The notes: a model not told the origin generated them from the letters alone. A stretch of 64,000 nt of DNA from Rhodococcus gordoniae (GCF_001646655.1 NZ_LPZN01000002.1:124001-188000); one strand, 5' to 3'. Numbered from the stretch's first letter, positions 23,342 through 32,480 are shown. Program-made: numbers and translations.

Positions 23342-24685
23342 GTGGGCGGCGTCAGCGGTGAATTGAAAGACGAACTGGCGAAGCGTCTTTCGTCGGTTCT
23401 CGGCGGTACGTGGACGCTGCGGCGCATCGAGCGGCTCACCGGGGGTGCGAGCCGGGAGACGTGGGCGTTCACCGCGGCGTCGGACACCGGCACCGTCCGG
23501 GAGTTGATCCTGCGCCGCGATCCGCCGGGTCGCGAGGACACCCACCGGATCGCGATGGAAGCGGCGTCGTTCGACGAAGCGGCGCGCGTCGGGGTGCCCG
23601 TGCCCGACATCATCGACCGCAGTGGCGACGAGCCGCGCCCCGGAATCGGCGCCTATCTCGTGATGTCACGGGTGCCCGGTGAGGCGCTCCCGCAGAAATT
23701 GTTGCGCGACGAGAATCTGGCCGACGTCCGGGCCACGCTGCCCTACGAACTCGGGCGCATCCTGGCGAAGATCCACCGCATGGACATCGGGGCCGTACCG
23801 AACCTCCCCGAGTACGACCCGCTGACCTTCCTGCTCGACGAGTACGTCGCCACCGGAGCGCCCGTGCCGGCACTCGAGGCGGCGTTCGCCTGGCTGACCG
23901 GTAATCGCCCAGCGGCAACCGGAAAGACATTCGTCCACGGCGACTTCCGCAACGGCAATCTGCTCGTCGACCCGGTCGGGGTGCACGGGGTACTCGACTG
24001 GGAACTGGCGCACGTCGGTGATCCGATGGAGGACCTCGGCTGGCTGTGCACCAGGGCGTGGCGTTTCGGGTCACCCCACCCTGTCGGTGGGTTCGGGTCC
24101 CGCGACGACCTGTTCCGCGGTTACGCCGACGAATCGGGACAGAACCCCGATCCCGACGTCGTTCGGTGGTGGGAGGTCTACGGATCGCTGCGGTGGGCGG
24201 TGATCTGCCGGATGCAGGCCGCCGCGGCGTCGTCGGGAGGCGACAACACCCTCGAACTGCTGGCCATCGGTCGCCGCGTCGCCGAGTGCGAACACGATCT
24301 GCTGGATCTGCTCGGCGTTCCTCCCTACGACGACGCGGAAACCGCTCCTGTTGCGGATCTCCTCGGGACGCCGCCTGTGGAGGAGTTGCTCGACGCCGTC
24401 CGGGAATTCGTGCTGGAAGTCGGGTCGGGTGCCGACGCGAAGACCCGGTACCGCAGCAGGGTCGCGGCGCACGTACTCGGCATCGCCGCGCGGGAGGCCG
24501 CCGTCGCGCCGGCGGTGCGGGAGACCTACCGGGTGCGGCTCGCCGGTCTCGGCTACCGCTCGGAGACGGAGCTCGCCCTGGGAGTGCGGGCAGGACGAGA
24601 TCACCTCGACGACCCGCAGGTCGCCGAGGTGATCAGGGGGTTCGCCGCGAACCGGCTGAAGGTTGCGAACCCGAAATATCGATGA
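23342..24685 (+). CDS. APH-type phosphotransferase with C-terminal DUF6285-like domain
   Basis: 447 aa. Residues 1-~320 form an aminoglycoside phosphotransferase/kinase-like fold: nucleotide loop LTGGASRETWAF, catalytic FVHGDFRNGN (HGDxxxxN) and metal-binding DWELAHVGDP. The last ~120 aa is a separate helical domain of the DUF6285 type. This pair is common in mycolata next to acyl-CoA dehydrogenase genes. GTG 23342 follows GGGAGG. It is convergent with the symporter gene, 4 bp away. The substrate is unknown; antibiotic resistance is not implied. Confidence 0.88.
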   Translation: MGGVSGELKDELAKRLSSVLGGTWTLRRIERLTGGASRETWAFTAASDTGTVRELILRRDPPGREDTHRIAMEAASFDEAARVGVPVPDIIDRSGDEPRPGIGAYLVMSRVPGEALPQKLLRDENLADVRATLPYELGRILAKIHRMDIGAVPNLPEYDPLTFLLDEYVATGAPVPALEAAFAWLTGNRPAATGKTFVHGDFRNGNLLVDPVGVHGVLDWELAHVGDPMEDLGWLCTRAWRFGSPHPVGGFGSRDDLFRGYADESGQNPDPDVVRWWEVYGSLRWAVICRMQAAAASSGGDNTLELLAIGRRVAECEHDLLDLLGVPPYDDAETAPVADLLGTPPVEELLDAVREFVLEVGSGADAKTRYRSRVAAHVLGIAAREAAVAPAVRETYRVRLAGLGYRSETELALGVRAGRDHLDDPQVAEVIRGFAANRLKVANPKYR

Positions 24686-24689
24686 CGGA

Positions 24690-26306
24690 TCAGTGCGTGC
24701 CGGCGGCCTCCGCGCCGATGCCGGTCTCCGCGCGTACGAGCATCTCGGCGAACTTCTCGTCCTCGAGGCGGCCACGTCCCCGACGCTTCTCGCCGACGAT
24801 CGAACCGATCACGCAGGCGGCGATGCCGAGCGGCATGGTGACGATCACCGGAAGCTGGATGGTCAGGGGAGCGGGACCGCTGCCCATCCACAGCGCTTCG
24901 GTGAACATCAGGCTCACGATCGTCGAGACGAGGCCGGTGAGCACACCCCACACCGCGCCGGTGGCATTGAACCGCCGCCAGTTCAGGCTCAGCACGAGGG
25001 CGGGCAGGTGCGCGCTGCCGGCCACCATGAACGCCATGCCCATGAAGAAGGTGATGTTGGTGTCGTCACCGATGAGCATGGCCAGGCCGATCGCGATGAC
25101 GCTGAAGGTCACCGCTCCGTAGCGGGCGATGCGGGCCTGCGCGTCGTCTTCTCGGGCCTGGTCGTCCGCATCGAGGTGCTCGATCGGTTCCTTCCGGGTG
25201 AGGGCGGGCCACACGTCGCGGGCGAAGGTGCCCGCCGCGGAGATCACGACACCGGCGACGACCGCGACGATGGACGCGAATGCCACGGCCGCGACCAGCG
25301 CCAGGGCCACCGATCCACCGACGGTGCCCACGCCACCACCGAGTTCGGTGACGAGGACCGGTGCGGCGAGATTTCCGCCCGGGCCGACGAGGTCCGTTCC
25401 GTCCGGGCCGAGCAGTGCCGCGGCGCCGAAGCCCATCACGATGACGACCAGGTAGAACAGGCTGCACAGTGCGACGGTCCAGCCGAGCGAACGACGTGCC
25501 GTGGTGGCCTCGGGAACGGTGAAGAACCGGATGAGGATGTGTGCCATGCCTGCGGTGCCCAGGGCGAATGCGAGAGCGTAGGAGACGAGGTTGATCGCGC
25601 TCGTCTGCCCGAAGATCAGACCGGGCGACAGGATCGCGTCACCTGCCACGGCGTTGTCTGTGGCTGCATCGAGGACCTTCGGGAAGGCGAAGCCGAACTG
25701 CGCCAGAATGCCGAAGCACACGATGATCGCGAGCACCGACAGGATCGTCGACTTGATGACCTGCACCCAGGTGGTGGCAAGCATGCCGCCGACGAAGACA
25801 TAGACGCCCATGAGCGATCCGGCGACGACCACCGACAGCCAGAACGGGATGCCGGAGACGGATTCGAGGAGCACGCCCGCGGCGACGAGCTGGGCGAGCA
25901 GCACGAAGGTGCCGGTGGCGATGGTGCTCAGCGCGACCGCGACCCGCACATTGCGGGAGTCGGTCCGGAAGACGAGGACGTCGGCGAGGGTGTACTTGCC
26001 GAGATTGCGCATCTTCTCCGCGAGGAGGAACAGGACCGGCAGGAACGAGATGACGGACGTGAACAGGATGACCGTTCCGTCGACGCCCTTCGAGAAGATC
26101 AGGCCGGTGGTGCCGAGGAAGCTGCCGGCGGAGATGAACTCGCCGGCGATGGCGAATCCGTTCTGCCAGCTCGAGATCGAGCGACCGGCGGCGAAGAAGC
26201 CGTCGGCGCTCTTTGCTCGTCGGGACGCAGCGAAGGTCACCCACAGGGTCAGCGAGATGACGGCGCTGCAGATCGCGATGGCGAGATGGTCGGCGTCGCC
26301 GCTCAT
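24690..26306 (-). CDS. Sodium:solute symporter (SSS family, monocarboxylate/acetate type)
   Basis: 538 aa with about 13 membrane helices. SSS signatures include FAIAGEFISAGSFLGTTGLI and GTAGMAHILIRFFTVP, which match the ActP/MctC acetate-pyruvate branch. It starts at ATG 26306, overlapping the DUF485 gene stop (ATGA). A DUF485 protein plus SSS symporter is the usual pair for short-chain monocarboxylate uptake (as in corynebacterial MctBC). It is last in an operon with an NTF2-like enzyme and divergent from a TetR gene and CoA-catabolic genes, so the substrate is probably the acid degraded by that unit. Confidence 0.9.
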   Translation of the reverse strand: MSGDADHLAIAICSAVISLTLWVTFAASRRAKSADGFFAAGRSISSWQNGFAIAGEFISAGSFLGTTGLIFSKGVDGTVILFTSVISFLPVLFLLAEKMRNLGKYTLADVLVFRTDSRNVRVAVALSTIATGTFVLLAQLVAAGVLLESVSGIPFWLSVVVAGSLMGVYVFVGGMLATTWVQVIKSTILSVLAIIVCFGILAQFGFAFPKVLDAATDNAVAGDAILSPGLIFGQTSAINLVSYALAFALGTAGMAHILIRFFTVPEATTARRSLGWTVALCSLFYLVVIVMGFGAAALLGPDGTDLVGPGGNLAAPVLVTELGGGVGTVGGSVALALVAAVAFASIVAVVAGVVISAAGTFARDVWPALTRKEPIEHLDADDQAREDDAQARIARYGAVTFSVIAIGLAMLIGDDTNITFFMGMAFMVAGSAHLPALVLSLNWRRFNATGAVWGVLTGLVSTIVSLMFTEALWMGSGPAPLTIQLPVIVTMPLGIAACVIGSIVGEKRRGRGRLEDEKFAEMLVRAETGIGAEAAGTH

Positions 26307-26677
26307 GATTCGATCTCCTCGGATGCGGGACGGTTCTGCTCGACGGCCGCGACGGCGTCGTCGACGGCGGGTCCGATATAGGTGCGGGAGAGGCGGAAGT
26401 ACGCCCAGACCAGCACCCAGGTGCCTGCGAACTGTGAGAACACGACCCACAGCGACAGCGGGATGCCGAAGACGGAATTGGTTCCCAGCCGCTCGGGGAA
26501 TCCGATGAACGCGATCAGGAAGGTCGCGAACAGCACGACGGTGATACCGCCGAGGGTGTTCGTGACCCGACTGCGGCGGCGACGCAGTTCCGCGACTTCG
26601 GGAAGGTGGAGCATCCTCGTCCAGACGAGCTCGTCCTTCGGGGATGTCGCGTTGTCGCCGGCGACGGTGTCGGTCAT
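26303..26677 (-). CDS. DUF485 small membrane subunit
   Basis: 124 aa with two membrane helices (ITVVLFATFLIAFIGF and LSLWVVFSQFAGTWVLVWAY), the DUF485 layout. The start and stop overlap both neighbours by ATGA. DUF485 proteins accompany SSS monocarboxylate symporters and are probably an accessory subunit. Confidence 0.9.
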   Translation of the reverse strand: MTDTVAGDNATSPKDELVWTRMLHLPEVAELRRRRSRVTNTLGGITVVLFATFLIAFIGFPERLGTNSVFGIPLSLWVVFSQFAGTWVLVWAYFRLSRTYIGPAVDDAVAAVEQNRPASEEIES

Positions 26678-27171
26678 GCCCGCACCGCCGCACCGCGGGC
26701 GCTGTCGAGCGCGAAGAGGTTCTCGTCCCAGCCGGCCTCGAGCGGGCCGAAGAAGTGGAAACGCACCTGCTTGACCTTGTAGAGCCAGCGACCGCCGATC
26801 TTGACGAGCTGATCGTTGTAGCGCCCGGCTGCGATGGCCGGGGCGCCGTCGGTGACGCACGGCTGCCACAGGAACGAACGCACCGTGGCGCGGTCACCGT
26901 CGAGGTCGATCTCGAGGTTCGTGATGAAGTGCCAGAAGGAGGTCAGGCCGCCGTCGGCCAGTCCTGCGAAGAAGGAGCGCATCTCCGCCTTGCCCCGGGG
27001 ATGGGACAGACCGTCGAATTCGCCGTCGTCGGTGAACAGATCCATCAGGGCATCCCAGTTGCCGTCGTCGAGGTGGCGGCAGTACTGCGCGTCGAGCCGG
27101 CGGATCGCCTCGAGGTCTTCGAGACGGGTGATGCGTTCGAGAAGGGAGGGTTCGAGCTGGGGGTTGGACAC
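26674..27171 (-). CDS. NTF2/SnoaL-like protein
   Basis: 165 aa with a single alpha+beta cone domain: an N-terminal helix (ITRLEDLEAIRRLDAQYCR), YCRHLDDGNWDALMDLFTDD, then strands ending GGRWLYKVKQVRF. A conserved-type His/Asp pair lies in the pocket (HLDD, DGEFDGLSHPRGK). Family members include dehydratases, isomerases and ring-hydroxylating dioxygenase small subunits; no large subunit is nearby, so an isomerase or dehydratase role is more likely. GTG 27171 has GGAGG upstream. It is the first gene of the operon facing the TetR gene, just after a palindromic operator. Confidence 0.85.
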   Translation of the reverse strand: MSNPQLEPSLLERITRLEDLEAIRRLDAQYCRHLDDGNWDALMDLFTDDGEFDGLSHPRGKAEMRSFFAGLADGGLTSFWHFITNLEIDLDGDRATVRSFLWQPCVTDGAPAIAAGRYNDQLVKIGGRWLYKVKQVRFHFFGPLEAGWDENLFALDSARGAAVRA

Positions 27172-27194
27172 AGAAGATCCTCCGAAGTCCGTTA

Positions 27195-27208
27195 TTAACG
27201 ACCGTTCA
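27195..27208. promoter_or_regulatory. TetR operator candidate, copy 1
   Basis: TTAACGACCGTTCA is a T-N-AACG-NN-CGTT-N-A palindrome between the NTF2-like operon and the TetR gene. A near-identical site with the same flanks (ATTAACG, GTTCA) lies at 27932-27945 before the acyl-CoA dehydrogenase. Confidence 0.65.
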
Positions 27209-27294
27209 TGTGATCTGGACCATAACAAGCGCGAAGATCTGCGTCAACGGGAAGGTTGTTGCTGGTCGGCGCCCCTCGTGCTTACTGTGCAGGG

Positions 27295-27894
27295 ATGAAC
27301 AGCCGGTCGAACGGTACGTCCTCGTCCATTCGCGAACGGATTCTCGAGACCGCACTCGACGAGTTCTACGAGTGTGGCTTTCACGGCGCGACGATGCGCA
27401 ACATCGCCAACTCCGCAGGTTGCAGCGCTGCCAACGTCTACAACCATTTCGAGAACAAGTCGGAACTGCTCGTGGAGATTCTGCGTCGCGCGAGCGACGA
27501 GCAGTTCACGGCGACCCGCAACGCTCTGCGGAAGGTCGGCGACGATCCCGCCGAGCGGTGGCGCGCGGCCGTGGCCGCCCACGCGCTGTACACCGCGCGG
27601 AATCCGCGTGCGTGCCTGGTGGCGAACTCCGAGTTGCGCTATCTCGGCCGGCTCGACCGCACGCGCGTGGTCGGTTCCCGCGACGCGCAGGAACAGTTGT
27701 TCGTCGACATCGCAGAAGACGGTGTGTCCCAAGGGATCTTCTCCCTCGAGCGGGTGCATCAGGGCGTCACCGCGGTGCTGACGATGTGCGCCGGCATCCC
27801 CCTGTGGTTCCGGGAGGACGGTCCGCTCACGGCCCAGGAGGTCGCCGACGACTTCGCCGGATACGCGCTCAATCTGGTCGGATATTCGCGCTGA
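27295..27894 (+). CDS. TetR-family regulator of the acid catabolism unit
   Basis: 199 aa. The HTH occupies about residues 12-60 (ETALDEFYECGFHGATMRNI, SAANVYNHFENKSELL). The C-terminal domain resembles the TetR group that controls acyl-CoA metabolism. ATG 27295 has no strong RBS, and a TACTGT -10-like element lies just upstream, so the mRNA may be leaderless. It is divergent from the symporter operon and followed by the dehydrogenase operon. Matching palindromes before both operons point to this protein as the shared repressor, probably released by a CoA ester. Confidence 0.92.
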   Translation: MNSRSNGTSSSIRERILETALDEFYECGFHGATMRNIANSAGCSAANVYNHFENKSELLVEILRRASDEQFTATRNALRKVGDDPAERWRAAVAAHALYTARNPRACLVANSELRYLGRLDRTRVVGSRDAQEQLFVDIAEDGVSQGIFSLERVHQGVTAVLTMCAGIPLWFREDGPLTAQEVADDFAGYALNLVGYSR

Positions 27895-27931
27895 GCCGTT
27901 GACGGGCTCGGGGTGCCGTGCTGTACTGGGG

Positions 27932-27945
27932 TGAACAAGCGTTAA
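27932..27945. promoter_or_regulatory. TetR operator candidate, copy 2
   Basis: TGAACAAGCGTTAA is the reverse-orientation twin of the site at 27195-27208, with 10 of the 12 fixed positions of the palindrome and flanks kept. It lies 36 bp before the acyl-CoA dehydrogenase ATG. Confidence 0.6.
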
Positions 27946-27980
27946 TGACCTACTCCGGTCCATCGAAGGAGTGCACCCCC

Positions 27981-29177
27981 ATGACCCACCGCCCCTCGCA
28001 ACCGCGTACCGACTCGCCGCGCTATCTCACCGAGGAACGACTCGCGATCCGCGACCTCGCCCGCGACTTCGCGATGACGAAGGTGCTGCCCGTCGCCAAC
28101 GAGCTCGACCCCGTCCAGGGCACGATCCCCGACTCCCTCAAGAAGGAGATGGCCGAGATCGGCTTCTTCGGGATCATGATCCCCGAGGAGCACGGCGGTC
28201 TCGGACTCGGAGTGTTCGAGTACTGCCTCGTCGCCGAGGAACTCTCGCGGTCCTGGATGAGCGTCTCGGGTCTGCTCGCCCGCGGCAACGGCATGGGCGG
28301 CGGCTTCACGCCCGAACAGGAGGCGGCGCTGCTGCCCAAGGTCGCGCGCGGTGAGTATCTCGGTGCATACGCGCTGTCGGAGGCCGAGGCCGGATCCGAC
28401 GTCGCCAACATCTCGTGCCGCGCCGTGCGCGACGGCGACGACTGGGTCGTCAACGGCACCAAGATGTGGTGCACCTACGCCGACGAGGCCGACTATCTCG
28501 TGCTCTTCGCCCGCACCGATCCGAACAAGGATCCGGCCAAGCCACACCGCGGGATCAGCGCCTTCCTCGTCGAGAAGGAACGCGGCGTGTTCCCCGAGGG
28601 CATCTCGGGCACCAAGGTCCGCAAGATCGGCTACTTCGGCTGGAGCACCTGGGAGCTGTCGTTCGACGACTTCCGCATCCCGGCCGACACGATGCTCGGC
28701 GAGGAGGGCAAGGGCTTCTATCTCGCCGTCTCCGGTCTCGAAGTGGGCCGTGCCCACACCGCCGCCCGCGCCATCGGTCTCGCCCGCGCCGCGCTCGAGG
28801 ATTCCATCGAGTACGTGCACACCCGGCGGCAGTTCGGCCGTCCCATCGGCGACTTCCAGCACCTGCGCTTCAAGATCGCGAAGATGGCCGCCGACATCGA
28901 GGCCGCGCGCCAGCTGATGTATTCGGTGGCCACCGACATCGACACCGGCCGCCGCTGTTCGCTCGAGGCGTCGATGTGCAAGCTCGTCGCCACCGAGATG
29001 GCCGAGCAGGTCACCAGCGAAGCCGTGCAGATCCACGGCGGTGCCGGTTACACCACCGACTTCCAGGTCGAGCGCCACTGGCGCGACGCGCGTCTGACGA
29101 AGATCTTCGAGGGCACCAGCGAGATCCAGATGCGGATCATCTCCGACGAACTCCTGGGAAGGCCCGAATCGGTATGA
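27981..29177 (+). CDS. Acyl-CoA dehydrogenase
   Basis: 398 aa with the full FAD-dependent fold. Signature stretches are AYALSEAEAGSDVANI (flavin contact), RRQFGRPIGDFQHLRF, and the C-terminal IFEGTSEIQ, whose glutamate (E377) is at the catalytic-base position of the medium-chain class. ATG 27981 has GAAGGAG. It is the first gene of a four-gene operon with ATGA/GTGA overlaps. It would introduce the alpha-beta double bond into the CoA ester made by the ligase at the operon's end; chain type is not visible. Confidence 0.95.
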   Translation: MTHRPSQPRTDSPRYLTEERLAIRDLARDFAMTKVLPVANELDPVQGTIPDSLKKEMAEIGFFGIMIPEEHGGLGLGVFEYCLVAEELSRSWMSVSGLLARGNGMGGGFTPEQEAALLPKVARGEYLGAYALSEAEAGSDVANISCRAVRDGDDWVVNGTKMWCTYADEADYLVLFARTDPNKDPAKPHRGISAFLVEKERGVFPEGISGTKVRKIGYFGWSTWELSFDDFRIPADTMLGEEGKGFYLAVSGLEVGRAHTAARAIGLARAALEDSIEYVHTRRQFGRPIGDFQHLRFKIAKMAADIEAARQLMYSVATDIDTGRRCSLEASMCKLVATEMAEQVTSEAVQIHGGAGYTTDFQVERHWRDARLTKIFEGTSEIQMRIISDELLGRPESV

Positions 29178-29914
29178 GCGCACACACCACCACCCGACCG
29201 CTCACCGTGGGAGACCGGGTCACCTCCGAACCTCGTGCCGTGGCCGACGTCCTGACCGCCGCCGGTTCCGTCGCGCCGACCGGCTCACCCGTCCTCGGTG
29301 CCCTCGCCGTCGCGTCGCTCGTCCCACCCGTGCCGGGTGGCGTTCCGTCCGGATTCGACTGGCACGCACATGATCCGGTCTCCGCATCGGACGTCGTCTC
29401 GGCGGACGCCGTGCTCACCCGCGTGTCCGGCCGGACGGTACGCCGCTTCGTCCGGCTCGTGGACGCCACCGGTACGGTGCGCGAATCCGGAACCGAGACC
29501 TGGTCCTTCGGCGACGAACTGCCGACGGTTCCCGAGTTGGACTTCTGCACTCCCGCCTGGGGCGGCTTGCTGGCCGAGAGTCTCTCCGAGGATCGGGAAT
29601 TCACCGCGGCGCTGTCCACCTGGGACGGCACCATCGGGTTGCGCAGCGGCGAGACCGAACTGCACCTGCGCATCTACAAGGGCCGCATCGTCGACGTCAC
29701 CCGGCGCACCCCGCACGGCGCGACGTTCACCTTCGTCGCACCCGACCACGCCTGGGCCGGCCTCGTCCTGTCCGAGGAGAACGACTTCATGCGCCGCGCC
29801 ATCCGCGGTGAGTTCTCGTCCACCGGAGACGGATACGAGTACCTGCGCCTGACCAAGCCGCTCAACACGATCATCGGGCACGCCCGTGCCCTCGCCCGGA
29901 AGGCCCGCTCATGA
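29174..29914 (+). CDS. Hotdog-like N-terminal domain fused to SCP2-like domain
   Basis: 246 aa. The first ~115 residues resemble a MaoC/thioesterase-type hotdog half (VSADAVLTRVSGRTVRRFVR, SGTETWSFGDELP), without a clear catalytic Asp/His pair. Residues ~125-246 resemble the SCP2 sterol/lipid-binding fold (GTIGLRSGETELHLRIYKGR, then NDFMRRAIRGEF). The combination is unusual and I cannot name a family. It overlaps the dehydrogenase by ATGA and the hydrolase by ATGA, so it is co-translated with CoA-ester enzymes. It may bind or present a hydrophobic acyl intermediate. Confidence 0.6.
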   Translation: MSAHTTTRPLTVGDRVTSEPRAVADVLTAAGSVAPTGSPVLGALAVASLVPPVPGGVPSGFDWHAHDPVSASDVVSADAVLTRVSGRTVRRFVRLVDATGTVRESGTETWSFGDELPTVPELDFCTPAWGGLLAESLSEDREFTAALSTWDGTIGLRSGETELHLRIYKGRIVDVTRRTPHGATFTFVAPDHAWAGLVLSEENDFMRRAIRGEFSSTGDGYEYLRLTKPLNTIIGHARALARKARS

Positions 29915-30786
29915 TCGAGGCCCGCTACCTGGAGATCGGCGGAGCGCTCGGCTTCGTCGAGATCGTCACGCCCGACGCGCATTCCGGCAACGGGGTCGAC
30001 GCGACGGAACTGCCCACGGTCCTGTGCCTTCACACCGCCGGCCAGAGCGGGGTGCAGTGGCGTCATGTCGCTCGCGCGCTCGCCGAACGCGGTTACCGCG
30101 TCGTGGTACCCGATCTGCCCGGGCACGGCCGCTCCGAACCCGCCCCCGGTGGTCCCGTCACGAGTCTCGTCGCCTACGGCGACTGGCTGTGCGCGATGCT
30201 CGACGCGCTCGGCATCGACCGGCCGTTCGTCATGGGCTGCTCGATCGGCGGCAAGCTCACCCTCGAGCTCGCGACCCGCCCGGACCGTCCGCTGTCCGGC
30301 GCCGTGGCCATGGAAGCCGAGGCCGGCCCGGGGCGTGTCAACGTCGCCGGATTGCGCCGCGAACTCGAGGACGTCGCCGGTCCGGCGCGTTCCGAGCGCA
30401 CCTATCTGGGAACTCTTGCATCCGTGGGCCGTTCGGTCCCGGAATCGAAGGCGCACACGATCGCGCTCATGCACAAGCGGGAGGATCCGGAGATCTCGTC
30501 GTCGGATCTCATCGGGTGGGGAACCCACGATGTGCGCGACCGGCTCGACCAGGTGGCCGCACCGATCCACCTCGTCGCCGGTGTCGACGACCCGTGGATC
30601 GACCCCGATGCTGTGGCACAGGCCGCGGACGCGATCAACGACGTTCTTCCCGGACAAGCCCGCTTCACGGCACTGGCCGGCATCGGGCACTATCCGATGG
30701 AGGAGATCGACGACTTCGCCGCACTCGCCGACACCTGGATCGGTGAGCTGCGCCGGGCCGGCATCCCCGAGGAGGCAGCGCTGTGA
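29911..30786 (+). CDS. Alpha/beta hydrolase
   Basis: 291 aa with a complete catalytic set: oxyanion HTAG (41-44), nucleophile elbow GCSIGG (Ser111), acid in GVDDPWIDPD and base in AGIGHYPMEE. The chain has a ~70-residue cap between Ser and Asp. It overlaps both neighbours (ATGA and GTGA). In this context it could cleave a ring-opened 2-keto or beta-keto acid, a lactone or a CoA thioester. The family includes meta-cleavage product hydrolases, but no dioxygenase is present here. Confidence 0.9.
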   Translation: MIEARYLEIGGALGFVEIVTPDAHSGNGVDATELPTVLCLHTAGQSGVQWRHVARALAERGYRVVVPDLPGHGRSEPAPGGPVTSLVAYGDWLCAMLDALGIDRPFVMGCSIGGKLTLELATRPDRPLSGAVAMEAEAGPGRVNVAGLRRELEDVAGPARSERTYLGTLASVGRSVPESKAHTIALMHKREDPEISSSDLIGWGTHDVRDRLDQVAAPIHLVAGVDDPWIDPDAVAQAADAINDVLPGQARFTALAGIGHYPMEEIDDFAALADTWIGELRRAGIPEEAAL

Positions 30787-32480
30787 CCACCACCCGACTC
30801 GACACCCTGCCTGCCATGCTCGACGGGCTCGCCGCCGCGAATCCGGACGCACCGATCGTCTACGACATCGTCGACGACGCGGCGGTGGCCCGCAGTCGCG
30901 GAGAGTTCCGCGACCGCGTCGCAGCCGTGCGAGGCGAACTCGAACAGATCGGCCTGAGCGCCGGTCGATGCGTCGCCGTGATGCTGCCGAACTGGTCCGA
31001 TGCCCTCGTGTGGCAGTTCGCGGCCTCCGCGCTCGGTGCGCACGTCATCGGCGTCAACACCCGTTACAACACCCGCGAGGTCGCCCACATCCTCACCGCG
31101 GCGCGACCTGCCGTCGTCGCGGTGCCGGCCGCCTTCCACGGACTCGACCTGTTCGGCCGGTTCACGGAGGCCGCGGAGTCCGTGTCCGAGGTGGACACCC
31201 CGGTGGTCGCGGTGGTGCCCGGACCGGCGAACGCGTCGGCGTCCCCGGCCGATTTCGACCTCGGTGGAGGGGCCTGGATCGCGGGTAGCGGCGACACCCG
31301 TGGTGCGACGGCGCCCGAGACGCCCGACACCGCGACGCTCACCCCGGCGGGTGCCGACGACGATCCCGAGGACCGGATCGCAGTGGCGTTCACGACGTCC
31401 GGTTCCACCGGCGTGCCCAAGCTGGCCGCGCACCGCGACAGCGCGATCGTCCGCCACGGTCGCGCCGACGCCGCGGTCATGAAGGTCACCGACGGTGATG
31501 TCGCGCTGTGCGTGCTTCCCGTCTCGGGGGTATTCGGTTTCAGCACCGCGATGGCTGCCCTCGCCGGTGGTGGAGCACTGCTCATGGAGACCGTCTTCGA
31601 CCCGGCGGCCGTGCTGCGCCGCATGCGGGAGGTGAAGGTCACCCATGCGGTGGGCGCCGACGACCTGTTCGGCCGCCTCTACGACGCCTGGCACGAGGGT
31701 GACGGCGTCGACCTGTCGTCGCTGCGCTGGGTGGGCATCGCCGACTTCCTCGGCCGCTCCCACGAGATCGCCCGCTGGTTGCGCGACGAGTTCGGCACCC
31801 ACACCTCCGGTGTGTTCGGCTCGTCGGAAGTGTTCGCCCTCGCGATGCTGTGGAACGCCGACGATCCGGAGTCGGTGCGATGGAACGGTGGCGGTCGCGC
31901 GGTCGACACCGCGATCGAACTGCGGGTCGCCGATCCGTACGACGACCGGGTCCTGCCGGCCGGAGAACAAGGCGAGTTGCAGTTCCGCGGTCCGAACGTC
32001 GTCGACGCTTATCTCGGCAACCCCGACGCTGCGGCGCGCGCGTTCACCGCGGACGGATGGTTCCGCAGCGGCGACCTCGCGGTCGATCTCGGTGACGGAG
32101 GTTATCGCTACGTCTGCCGGATGGGCGACGTGCTGCGCCTGCGTGGCTTCCTCGTCGACCCCGCCGAAATCGAGGTGCGGCTGGCCGAACACCCGGGCGT
32201 GGGCACCGCCAAGGTCGTCGGTCTGACCGGTGAGGGCGGCTACACGGAGGCGGTCGGCTTCGTCGTGCCGACACCCGACGCTCCGGCCGGCACCACCGCC
32301 GACGCGTTGAAGGCGTGGTGCCGCGAGACCCTCGCAGCGTTCAAGGTGCCCACGGCGATCCACATCATCGAGCGGATGCCCACGACGGTCGGCGGTAACG
32401 GTTCCAAGATCCGTGCCGTCGAGCTGCGCGAATGGGCCCGGGAGTGGGCCGGTAGCGAGCGCGACTTCCGAAGCGTCTGA
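30783..32480 (+). CDS. AMP-forming acyl-CoA synthetase (ANL superfamily)
   Basis: 565 aa. Motifs: P-loop TTSGSTGVPK, central GVFGSSEVFA (the YGxTE-like motif with a Ser-Glu), and GWFRSGDLAV, followed by a lid with LRGFLVDPAEIE and NGSKIRAVEL carrying the catalytic lysine. GTG 30783 overlaps the hydrolase stop. Adenylation of a carboxylic acid and transfer to CoA would feed the acyl-CoA dehydrogenase of the same operon. The phylogenetic substrate class cannot be read from motifs alone. Confidence 0.93.
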   Translation: MTTTRLDTLPAMLDGLAAANPDAPIVYDIVDDAAVARSRGEFRDRVAAVRGELEQIGLSAGRCVAVMLPNWSDALVWQFAASALGAHVIGVNTRYNTREVAHILTAARPAVVAVPAAFHGLDLFGRFTEAAESVSEVDTPVVAVVPGPANASASPADFDLGGGAWIAGSGDTRGATAPETPDTATLTPAGADDDPEDRIAVAFTTSGSTGVPKLAAHRDSAIVRHGRADAAVMKVTDGDVALCVLPVSGVFGFSTAMAALAGGGALLMETVFDPAAVLRRMREVKVTHAVGADDLFGRLYDAWHEGDGVDLSSLRWVGIADFLGRSHEIARWLRDEFGTHTSGVFGSSEVFALAMLWNADDPESVRWNGGGRAVDTAIELRVADPYDDRVLPAGEQGELQFRGPNVVDAYLGNPDAAARAFTADGWFRSGDLAVDLGDGGYRYVCRMGDVLRLRGFLVDPAEIEVRLAEHPGVGTAKVVGLTGEGGYTEAVGFVVPTPDAPAGTTADALKAWCRETLAAFKVPTAIHIIERMPTTVGGNGSKIRAVELREWAREWAGSERDFRSV

